Origin: Hallerella sp963629575
GTDB taxonomy: Bacteria > Fibrobacterota > Fibrobacteria > Fibrobacterales > Fibrobacteraceae
NCBI GenBank assembly: GCA_963629575.1
Contig: CAVGIM010000014.1
Location: forward strand, 1-53,173
Direction of reading: 5' to 3'
DNA: 53,173 nucleotides
This document shows positions 15,624-22,717 of this stretch, in pieces; the stretch's first letter is position 1; each line of letters begins with the position of its first letter. The notes beneath the pieces were generated by a model that searched no databases, was not told the origin of the DNA, and saw only the letters and a program-made list of their open reading frames with translations. A program made the translations under genes and the position numbers.

Positions 15624-16191
15624 AGAGTCCCTTTATCGAATTTGAAAAATTCTTGAACTGCGTGAGATCGGAAAGCGAGTCAACGAAATATTCGACATCA
15701 ATGGAATCCGGAGCGTTGATTTCGCTCTGTTCCATGTCCGTGGTAATCAGAATGTAGTTCGTCGGATCGGTGATGGCGATGACGAGCATTGTATAATCGT
15801 TCGAAAGCGCAGGAATGTCGAAGACATTCAAGAATTCGACAACGAGCTTCCCTTCCTTGTTTACGGAGACCTTGAGATTTCTCGACTCGCTAGGCGGAAA
15901 GAACCGCGAACCGTCTCCGATGTAGTTGAAACGGCTGAATTCCCTGGCCGCTTCGACAACCTGCTCGCGGTAGAGCGGAATTTCGTCCTCTTCGAAGATT
16001 CCGTTCTGATTCTTGTCGCCGGCGGCGATCATCGCCTGGCTGTAGATAAGGTCAAAGACCCACTTGTTCTGGACGCCGACAAGGCCTTTTTCGTTAAAGA
16101 CAAGACCCACAGTCGCATCGATAAAGACGTGCGGATGCGCCGAAGCGATTCCCGCAAGAAGGCAGACTAGAACTAGTATTCTTTTCTTCAC
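15598..16191 (-). CDS. DUF1007 periplasmic protein, partner of NicO
   Basis: A 197-residue exported protein: signal peptide MKKRILVLVCLLAGIASA, and the mature form begins HPHVFIDA, the DUF1007 hallmark and a possible N-terminal metal site. Residues DKNQNGIFEEDE (about 58-69) form a perfect 12-residue EF-hand loop, so calcium or another metal may bind. DUF1007 proteins are commonly encoded beside NicO permeases and are thought to deliver metal in the periplasm. The start is GTG at 16191, with no ribosome binding site; the predicted promoter puts transcription start on this codon. Its 3' end overlaps nicO by 26 bases. Confidence 0.85.
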   Translation of the reverse strand: MKKRILVLVCLLAGIASAHPHVFIDATVGLVFNEKGLVGVQNKWVFDLIYSQAMIAAGDKNQNGIFEEDEIPLYREQVVEAAREFSRFNYIGDGSRFFPPSESRNLKVSVNKEGKLVVEFLNVFDIPALSNDYTMLVIAITDPTNYILITTDMEQSEINAPDSIDVEYFVDSLSDLTQFKNFSNSIKGLYVRFKKAE

Positions 16192-16197
16192 AGGCTA

Positions 16198-16225
16198 AAT
16201 ATATCTTAAAAACAAAAATCGTCAT
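16198..16225 (-). promoter_or_regulatory. promoter of the DUF1007-NicO-ZIP operon
   Basis: Minus-strand ATGACG (16225-16220) and TATATT (16203-16198) are spaced 16 bases. Only six bases separate the -10 box from the GTG start at 16191, which predicts a leaderless mRNA. Confidence 0.5.
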
Positions 16226-16236
16226 TGATTTTTCGC

Positions 16237-17583
16237 CTACTTTTCGACAACTTTTCCCAGAATCTCTCGAAAGCCGTTTCCTTGAAACGGATCGTTTTTC
16301 CCCAGCTCCAAGTGAAAGAACATCTGCTCCACGAGGATTTCCGTGTTGAAGTCAAAGGAATCCAGCCGAAGCAGATAGCTTTCGATCGAATTGTCGAAGG
16401 CTATCAGGTAGGGGATTTGCCCGATAGCCCCTTCTTCTTCCAGTTCGCGCAGAAGGCCCGCAATTTCATCGTTCGCAGGAATCCATGCGGTTTCGGTTCC
16501 AATGGCCTGGACCATCTTTTTCAGGATTTTCCTTTCGTATCGCTTGGCCCGCAATTCGACGCTCGACTTGGGACCGTTCTTTCGCGCCATGTTTCGAAAA
16601 TCCCAGGGACTTGCGAATTTGGAATCGGTGAAGGCGTGGATTTCCAGACCGCTTTCCCGCAGACCTTGCAGTCTGTCCTTTGACCAGGAACTCGCATGGT
16701 AGGGAGATATATAGGCGGCTTGGGCAAAGCCTTTTTTTTGAAGATACCTTCCCAGGGAAACCCCTGGATTCTTTCCGAATGTCGAATTGAAAAACGCCCA
16801 GTCTTCTCTTTTTAGAAAGCTCCTGGGAAGCGCGTCTTGCGGATATTCCCACCAGATTGAAATCGGTGCGGAAACCGTCTTGAACTTCGAAAGAATCCGG
16901 ATTGGATTTTCCATGAGCATCGTGGAGAGGATGAATCCGATGACATTTGGGTAATCGGCGAGATTCTTTCGGTTTCCGTTTCGATCGATAAATCTTTCCG
17001 TCCGTTCGTCAAACCCTAAGAGCCTTAGCTTGAAGCGTTTTTGGGCGCCAGTCCGGTAGGCGGATCGAATAAAGTCCATCTCTCGTTCGCTCGCCGGCGA
17101 AAATTCGCCACAGGAGGAGCAGCGCGTAACGAGCAGAATTTCGGATTCGGTCGGGGGACCTTGTCGCTTGGGGAAAAAATATCGTCCCTTTCCTTCTCGA
17201 ACAAGAAAGCCTTCTTTCCGCTTGTCTTGTAAAAACCGTCGCATTTGAAACGCCGATACGCGGTAGCGCAGGGAAAGTTCCTTTTGGGAGGGAAGGGCGT
17301 CTTGGACCGAGAAGACGCCAGCGCGGATGTCGGCCAGGAATTTTTCGGAAAGGGCGTCTCTTGGGCGACTTTGGAGTGGTATCGTCTTTTTTTTGGGGGA
17401 TCCCCAGAAGCAGCCTTTTCCGGGAACGGTATAGATGATTCGATTTTTCGAAAGTTCGCGCAAGGCGCGCTGGACAGTTGCCGAAGCCGCGTCCAGGGAC
17501 TTCATCAGCTCTCTTACCGAGGGAAGTCTGTCGCCGTCGGCATGGACGATTTGCAATAGCGCCTTGACGATTTCATCTTTCAT
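16237..17583 (-). CDS. GntR/LacI-hybrid regulator with two winged-helix domains
   Basis: A 448-residue transcription factor. The first GntR-type winged helix is at residues 1-60 (LPSVRELMKSLDAASATVQR...GKGCF), and a second, diverged one is at 78-137 (LPSQKELSLRYRVSAFQMRR...GKGRYF). From about 145 to the end is a LacI/periplasmic-binding-like fold (NVIGFILSTMLMENP, TAWIPANDEIAGLLREL, IPYLIAFDNS) that should bind a sugar. The start overlaps the GH16 stop by four bases (ATGA), so it is co-translated with the lichenase and probably controls it in response to beta-glucan fragments. The tandem DNA-binding heads are unusual. A weak hairpin follows its stop. Confidence 0.82.
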   Translation of the reverse strand: MKDEIVKALLQIVHADGDRLPSVRELMKSLDAASATVQRALRELSKNRIIYTVPGKGCFWGSPKKKTIPLQSRPRDALSEKFLADIRAGVFSVQDALPSQKELSLRYRVSAFQMRRFLQDKRKEGFLVREGKGRYFFPKRQGPPTESEILLVTRCSSCGEFSPASEREMDFIRSAYRTGAQKRFKLRLLGFDERTERFIDRNGNRKNLADYPNVIGFILSTMLMENPIRILSKFKTVSAPISIWWEYPQDALPRSFLKREDWAFFNSTFGKNPGVSLGRYLQKKGFAQAAYISPYHASSWSKDRLQGLRESGLEIHAFTDSKFASPWDFRNMARKNGPKSSVELRAKRYERKILKKMVQAIGTETAWIPANDEIAGLLRELEEEGAIGQIPYLIAFDNSIESYLLRLDSFDFNTEILVEQMFFHLELGKNDPFQGNGFREILGKVVEK

Positions 17584-18497
17584 TTTTTCTTCTGTCCTTT
17601 GTAGCGACCGATCAAGTCAAAGGTCTTGTACGATTCCGTTCGGGACGCTTTCGAGTGAATGGATGATCCTTTTTTTCGAATCGCGGTAGAACCATCGTCC
17701 TTTGGGACTTCTCCCTGAAAGCCTTCTTCGCCTGCCTTGGTGAGGCTTAGCACAAGATATCCGTCGCGAACGGTGACGTTTTCGGGACTCATCGTGACGC
17801 GGTTCCCGTCAAATGTCCAGTCTCCCGTAGCCCAGCGATTGTCGTCAAATGTGTCGAAATCGTCTGTCCAGTCGAGCGTAAAGTCCGAACCGTTTTCGCC
17901 TGCTCCGGGCGTATAGGTATAAACCTTTACCCAGTTGATATATTGGTGGAGCGGCAGATTGGATTCGTCGAATCTTCCGACCCAGCCTTCGCTTTCCGAA
18001 GACCACAGGTTAAAGCGCAATCCTTGTTCGCGAATGAGCGCCGCGACCTGCCCATAGGTGTCGTTTGAATCGGTCATCACCTTGCGGACTGTAACGCCGT
18101 CGATAATCCACGAAACGTAAGTCGGCGTCCATTCCATGCCGTAGGTGTGGTAGCTTGCGTTTGCCGCGGGCGTGAGCGCGTGGTGTTTTTCGCTTGTTAT
18201 TTTCGATTCGGCAGATCCCGTGATGATGTTTGACTGGAAGCTCGACGGCTTCTTTCCGAGAATTTCGATATCGACTTCGACCCAGGGCTCATCGCCTCCC
18301 ATATAGGAATCGTTGTGGTAAAGAAACATGGAACTGACGATTCCCGAATCGGCTGCCATCAGCATCCGGGCTTCGTATTTCCCGTACATCTGGGTGTCGC
18401 GGGTATAAAGCTCCGCTCCCGAATAATCCTTGTCCTGGGCGGCGGCTAGCGACGAGAGAATGCCGAAAGAGAGCATAAGAACCTTTTGAATTTTCAT
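17580..18497 (-). CDS. GH16 beta-1,3-1,4-glucanase (lichenase), circularly permuted
   Basis: A secreted 305-residue glycoside hydrolase family 16 enzyme cutting mixed-linkage beta-glucan. Signal peptide about 1-20 (SLAAA). Catalytic residues are in WVEVDIEILG: nucleophile Glu74, assisting Asp76 and acid/base Glu78. The protein begins with SGAELYT and ends with the jelly-roll half DFTLDWTDDFDTFDDNRWA, which in Bacillus lichenases is N-terminal. This is the circular permutation known from the Fibrobacter succinogenes enzyme. Compared with that enzyme, the tail after residue 265 lacks the proline/serine repeats and the conserved secretion-type C-terminus, ending instead in a lysine-rich stretch. 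The ribosome binding site GAGGA is 7 bases from the ATG. The sugar-responsive regulator gene overlaps its end. Confidence 0.93.
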   Translation of the reverse strand: MKIQKVLMLSFGILSSLAAAQDKDYSGAELYTRDTQMYGKYEARMLMAADSGIVSSMFLYHNDSYMGGDEPWVEVDIEILGKKPSSFQSNIITGSAESKITSEKHHALTPAANASYHTYGMEWTPTYVSWIIDGVTVRKVMTDSNDTYGQVAALIREQGLRFNLWSSESEGWVGRFDESNLPLHQYINWVKVYTYTPGAGENGSDFTLDWTDDFDTFDDNRWATGDWTFDGNRVTMSPENVTVRDGYLVLSLTKAGEEGFQGEVPKDDGSTAIRKKGSSIHSKASRTESYKTFDLIGRYKGQKKK

Positions 18498-18518
18498 GGA
18501 TGTATCCTCGGTTAGGGT

Positions 18519-18577
18519 TATCTAGAAGATAGGTTCATGCAGAAAGAATTCCTCGTGTTTCTATCTGAAAATAGATA
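18519..18577. promoter_or_regulatory. repeated TATCT/AGATA half-sites upstream of the lichenase gene
   Basis: TATCT-N3-AGATA (18519-18531) and TATCT-N6-AGATA (18562-18577) lie 22 and 65 bases upstream of the GH16 start; further TATC motifs follow to 18605. These are candidate operators for the downstream GntR/LacI-type regulator. Confidence 0.35.
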
Positions 18578-18639
18578 ATTCTGTATCAAGTGTATCAGTT
18601 ATCCGAAAAATAGGGGTTGGGGAAAGGGGCGCCTGCCCG

Positions 18640-18950
18640 GCGAGGGGCGAGTCAGATCTTAGTGGAGAGAACTTAGAGCTTAGAGACGCTGAGCGGGCTT
18701 TTTACTTTTTGCCGAAAGGCTTTTGACGTTTCACGTCTAGGCTTTTGTCGCCAAGCGACCTGTTTGGTCTGCCTGTCGGCAGACAGGTCGCTCCGCGTTG
18801 CTCCCTCCAGGATGACTGTTTATCGTACAAGGCTTTGCAGGTCGCTTAGCAAACACTCCACTCTCCACTCTTCACTCTTAACCTTCCCTTCAAACAACTG
18901 ACTCCTGCCTCCTGCCTCCTGGTTTCTGTCAACTATCTTCTCGCCAACCC
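18640..18950. repeat. dispersed intergenic repeat region with nested hairpin
   Basis: The 515-base gap between GH16 and serS carries no gene. It holds GAACTTAGAGCTTAGAGAC (near 18668), a large hairpin with GCGACCTG (18755-18762) pairing with CAGGTCGC (18784-18791) and an inner GTCTGCC-TGTC-GGCAGAC stem (18767-18784), then CTCCCTCCAGGATGAC (18801-18816), and a CACTCCACTCTCCACTCTTC tract near 18855. The same modules, partly inverted, recur at 53030-53130, so this is a dispersed family. Confidence 0.65.
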
Positions 18951-19012
18951 AAATAAAAAAGCAAGCCCTTTTCGGAACCTGCTTCTTGAAATTTGAAAGG
19001 AAAATTCGGAAA

Positions 19013-20299
19013 CTAGTTCTTCGGTTCGATGACTTCGAGCCCTCCCATGTACGGGCGGAGAACTTCCGGAATGACAAGCGAACCGTCCTTTTGCTGGTAG
19101 TTGTCGCAAATGCCGACCATGACGCGCGGCGTGGCGAGGCCCGATCCGTTGAGCGTGTGGACAAAGACGTTCTTGCCGTCGATCTTCGTCTTGATGTTTG
19201 CGCGACGCGCCTGGAAATCTTCAAAGTTCGAGCAGGAGCTGACTTCGAGCCATTTCTGTTCGACGGGCGCCCAGACTTCCAGGTCGTAGCACTTGGCCGC
19301 ACCGAATCCCAAATCGCCCTTGCAGAGGTTTAGGCGGTGGAAAGGCAATTTCAGTTTTTCGAGCAGCTTTTCGCCAAAGCAGGTGAGCTCTTCGTGCATC
19401 TCGTAGCTGTTGTCCGGGCGAGAGAAGAAAACCATTTCCACTTTGTTGAACTGGTGCAAGCGGAGAAGTCCGCGCGTATCCTTGCCATAGGAACCCGCTT
19501 CGCGACGGAAACAGGCGGAGTAGGCGCAAATCCGCTTGGGAAGTTCGCTTTCCGGGATGACTTCGTTGGCGTAGAGATTCGTGAGCGGGACTTCGGCTGT
19601 CGGGATAAGGAACAGATCGTCGTCCTTGTCGCAGCGATACATGTCTTCTTCGAATTTCGGAAGCTGTCCCGTGCCGCGCATCGTGTTGCGGGTAACCAGG
19701 TAGGGAGGCGTGATTTCCTCGAAGCCGTTTGCGCGGTGTTCGTCGAGGAACCATTGGATGAGGGCGCGTTCGAGGCGGGAGCCGAGTCCGCGATAGACGG
19801 GGAAGCCGTTTCCGGAGATCTTTGCTCCGCGTTCGAAATCGAAGAGTCCGAGCTTTTCGCCGAGCGTCTTGTGATCGACCGGGGTGAAGTCGCGATCCTT
19901 GGAATAATGGTCAAACGGCAGCGGGCCTTCCTTTTCGACGATGTTTTCGCTCGAATCCTTTCCTTCCGGAGCTTTGGGCGCAATGTTCGGAACGTGCATC
20001 AGCATTTCGGTCTGCTTGAATTCCAGCTCTTTCAGCTTCTTGTCGAGTTCGTCGATCTTGTCGCCGAGTGCGCGCATTTCCTTGACGGCGTCGTCGGCGT
20101 TTTCGCCTTTCTTTTTCAGTTCGCCGATCCGCTTGGATTCCGCATTGCGCTCGCTCTTCAGCTTTTCCACTTCGGAAAGCAGCGGACGGCGCACCTCGTC
20201 GATGGCGAGAATGTCCTTTAGGCTGACCGTCGTGTATTTCTTTTCTGTTTCGGCAATGAAGTAGTCCGGGTTTTCGCGGATTTTGCGTATATCGAGCAT
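19013..20299 (-). CDS. serS: seryl-tRNA synthetase
   Basis: The cytoplasmic enzyme charges tRNA-Ser (and tRNA-Sec where present). It has 428 residues, the usual length. Residues 1-110 form the long antiparallel coiled-coil that grips the tRNA variable arm (MLDIRKIRENPDYF, then charged heptads). The class II catalytic core has motif 2 CFRREAGSYGKDTRGLLRLHQF-like residues (ACFRREAG...GLLRLHQF) and motif 3 LNGSGLATPRVMVGICDNYQ near the end. In most SerRS motif 3 reads GLAVGR; here it is GLATPR, retaining the key arginine. It is divergent from lptE with a 63-base shared promoter region. Confidence 0.97.
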   Translation of the reverse strand: MLDIRKIRENPDYFIAETEKKYTTVSLKDILAIDEVRRPLLSEVEKLKSERNAESKRIGELKKKGENADDAVKEMRALGDKIDELDKKLKELEFKQTEMLMHVPNIAPKAPEGKDSSENIVEKEGPLPFDHYSKDRDFTPVDHKTLGEKLGLFDFERGAKISGNGFPVYRGLGSRLERALIQWFLDEHRANGFEEITPPYLVTRNTMRGTGQLPKFEEDMYRCDKDDDLFLIPTAEVPLTNLYANEVIPESELPKRICAYSACFRREAGSYGKDTRGLLRLHQFNKVEMVFFSRPDNSYEMHEELTCFGEKLLEKLKLPFHRLNLCKGDLGFGAAKCYDLEVWAPVEQKWLEVSSCSNFEDFQARRANIKTKIDGKNVFVHTLNGSGLATPRVMVGICDNYQQKDGSLVIPEVLRPYMGGLEVIEPKN

Positions 20300-20318
20300 G
20301 AGGAGCCTCGTTAAAGTT

Positions 20319-20348
20319 TTGTTCTCCCAATAATCTAGCTTTTAGAAT
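20319..20348 (+). promoter_or_regulatory. candidate lptE promoter in the serS-lptE divergent region
   Basis: TTGTTC (20319-20324) and TAGAAT (20343-20348) are spaced 18 bases; a short leader with GGAA leads to the lptE ATG at 20363. On the minus strand TAGATT overlaps and may serve serS. Confidence 0.4.
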
Positions 20349-20362
20349 TTATCTTTTGGAAC

Positions 20363-20860
20363 ATGAATCGTCTAAAAGCGCTTTTTTTTCTGGTGGTTTC
20401 CGCGATTTGCCTTGCCGGCTGTTACAGCTTTACGGCGAGTACGCTTCCCAGTCATATCCGTACGGTGCAGATTTACGAAGTCGATAACAAGACTCTCGAC
20501 CCGGTTCTTGGAAATACGCTCCGGGACAGCGTCGTGAATCTTTTCCGAAAAAATGCGGGAGGCGTTCGGCTGGTAAACGAAGAAGCCGACGCGGATTTCG
20601 AGATGACGCTCCTGAGCTATACGAACAAGCCCGAAAACTACACGCGCGGATCCGAGGTGGAAACTTACCGCGTAACGCTTCGGGTAAACGTACGCTTTTA
20701 TGACAACGTCACCGAGAAGATGATCTACAAGGGCGAAAATCTTTCTGCGGACGGGACATACGATGTGCTCCAGAACGAGACGGAAGATCGCCACGGCCAG
20801 GCGCGCGCCATCCAGAAATTGCAGGACCTGATCATCGCGAACGCTCTTGCGAAATGGTAA
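20363..20860 (+). CDS. lptE: LptE-like LPS-assembly lipoprotein
   Basis: A 165-residue outer-membrane lipoprotein. The signal peptide ends in the lipobox LAGC, giving lipidated Cys20, followed by YSFTASTLPSHIRTVQIYEVDN, the usual LptE opening (CGYSF...LPxHIKTVAIPxFxN). The second half has ADADFEMTLLSYTNKPENY and a YRVTLRVNVRFYD strand typical of the fold. LptE plugs the LptD barrel and helps insert lipopolysaccharide. There is no lptD next to it. The restriction-modification gene starts 26 bases downstream and could be co-transcribed. Confidence 0.82.
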   Translation: MNRLKALFFLVVSAICLAGCYSFTASTLPSHIRTVQIYEVDNKTLDPVLGNTLRDSVVNLFRKNAGGVRLVNEEADADFEMTLLSYTNKPENYTRGSEVETYRVTLRVNVRFYDNVTEKMIYKGENLSADGTYDVLQNETEDRHGQARAIQKLQDLIIANALAKW

Positions 20861-20886
20861 AGCGGGATGCAAGCGAAAAAGGTTAA

Positions 20887-22710
20887 ATGAGCAAGGAAAA
20901 TCGACAGATTGCGGATATTGGCGAGGATTTTATCGAAGGGCTGCCTTTGGACCTGCTCAAGATTCTGTTGCAGGATTTTACCAAAAGTTCATCTAGAAAG
21001 TATTCGCCGATTTTTTGGGCGACGGACGACTACAGGCATCTTGGACCGGACTATGCATACGACAAGCCGATTCTTCCCGAACTGATCACCGGCAAGCATG
21101 GCAAGATCGTCCAGCCTCGAATCGTCAAGAGCAAAACCGTCCAGACGGCTCGCAGCAAGGAAATGGCGGAAGTTTTCACGCCTAGCTGGATTTGCAATCT
21201 GCAGAACAATCAAATTGATGCGGTTTGGTTTGAGCGGGAAGACGTTTTCAATCGGGAAATCCTCGGCGAAGATGGAAAACATTCCTGGATGCCGACGACG
21301 GAAAAAGTTGAGTTCCCTGCCGAAAATTCAGAAGACAACCGAAAAGATTTGTCGAAGGATTGGAAAGCGTACATAACGGATGTGCGCATCGAGATTTCTT
21401 GCGGGGAAGCTCCCTATGTGGTAAGCCGCTATGACGCGACGACGATTTCTGTCCAGCACAAAGTCTGGGACAAGGTTATTGCCGAAAACATCTTCGTGAT
21501 TTGCAAGACGCCGATGGCGGCGAGCATTACGCGGCGCACCCTGATGGGATTTCGAAAGGGAACGGTGAACTCCCGCTCTTTCGAAAACCTGGAAACGGTC
21601 ATCGCAAAAAATCCGGACGATTTTGTGGATTGCGTACACAAGCTCCACTTTTGGAAAGAAACTTCCAGTGTCCCGAAAAATTTCAAAGAGGACGAAATGA
21701 AATTCGATGCAGTCGTAGGAAACCCGCCGTACCAGACCATGGCGAACGGAGACGCGAACGGCTCCGACCCGATTTACCACCGGTTTATCAATGTGGCGAA
21801 AAAGATGGCGCCTTTGGGCACGCTGATTCACCCGGCGCGGTTCCTTTTCAACGCGGGCAAGACGCCGAAGGACTGGAACGAAAAAATCCTGAACGACGAA
21901 CACTTTAAGGTAGTCAAGTATTACGCGAAAAGTACGGACGTTTTCCCGACGGTCGATATCAAGGGCGGCGTCGCGATTACCTTGTTTGACGCAAAAACGA
22001 ATTTCGGGAAGATTGGAACGTTCTCCGCTTACCAGGAACTGAGTTCAATTTTGAAGAAAGTGGTTGATAAAAATTTTAAGACTTTTGCGGATCTTGTTTA
22101 TCCGAGAGATCTGTATCATTTAACGGAAACTTTATACAAAGAAAATCCATGGGCTGAGTCAAGACCGAGTAAAGGGCATCGTTATGATGTGGGTTCAAAT
22201 ATTTTTGAAATATTCCCTGAACTATTTTTTGACGAAAAACCAGATGACGGTGAAGAATATGCCGGTATTTTAGGAAGGGAAAAATCTTCGAGAAATCTAA
22301 AATGGATTAAGAAGAAATACCTGAAATTGCCGGATAATTTCGACGCTTATAAAATTTTTGTACCAAAGGCAAACGGTACCGGTGCGATTGGCGAAGTTCT
22401 CTCTACGCCCGTTGTCGGGCATACATTAACCTTTTTGAGTATTGGAAAATTCAAGACAAAACTTGAAGCGGAATCCTGTTTGAAGTATATCAAGACAAGA
22501 TTTGCCCGCGCGATGCTGGGAACTTTAAAAGTGACGCAAGACAATTCGCGTGAAACCTGGGCGAATGTTCCTCTCCAGGACTTTACGCCGAACAGCGATA
22601 TCGACTGGTCCAAATCCATCGACGAAATCGATGCCCAGCTCAACATCAAGTACAAACTAAATGCAAACGAAATAGACTTTATCAGGACCCACGTCCGGGC
22701 AATGGAGTGA
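20887..22710 (+). CDS. Eco57I-like restriction-modification DNA methyltransferase
   Basis: A 607-residue protein of the N6-adenine methyltransferase type. N-terminal landmarks are AEVFTPSWICNLQNNQID (about 95-112) and EISCGEAPYVVSRYD (about 170-184), and the catalytic motif IV is NPPY at 279-282. The C-terminal half (DIKGGVAITLFD, KVFVP-like KIFVPKANGTGAIGEVLSTP, LKYIKTRFARAMLG, WANVPLQDFT) is the target-recognition region of this family. No separate nuclease gene is present, so it may be a fused type IIG-like enzyme or a solitary methylase. The 90-residue link between RYD and NPPY is not recognisable, and an internal deletion is possible. Bases about 22030-22360 are much AT-richer than the rest, suggesting a mosaic. 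ATG has an AAAGG ribosome binding site. Confidence 0.78.
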   Translation: MSKENRQIADIGEDFIEGLPLDLLKILLQDFTKSSSRKYSPIFWATDDYRHLGPDYAYDKPILPELITGKHGKIVQPRIVKSKTVQTARSKEMAEVFTPSWICNLQNNQIDAVWFEREDVFNREILGEDGKHSWMPTTEKVEFPAENSEDNRKDLSKDWKAYITDVRIEISCGEAPYVVSRYDATTISVQHKVWDKVIAENIFVICKTPMAASITRRTLMGFRKGTVNSRSFENLETVIAKNPDDFVDCVHKLHFWKETSSVPKNFKEDEMKFDAVVGNPPYQTMANGDANGSDPIYHRFINVAKKMAPLGTLIHPARFLFNAGKTPKDWNEKILNDEHFKVVKYYAKSTDVFPTVDIKGGVAITLFDAKTNFGKIGTFSAYQELSSILKKVVDKNFKTFADLVYPRDLYHLTETLYKENPWAESRPSKGHRYDVGSNIFEIFPELFFDEKPDDGEEYAGILGREKSSRNLKWIKKKYLKLPDNFDAYKIFVPKANGTGAIGEVLSTPVVGHTLTFLSIGKFKTKLEAESCLKYIKTRFARAMLGTLKVTQDNSRETWANVPLQDFTPNSDIDWSKSIDEIDAQLNIKYKLNANEIDFIRTHVRAME

Positions 22711-22717
22711 CCTTCTT

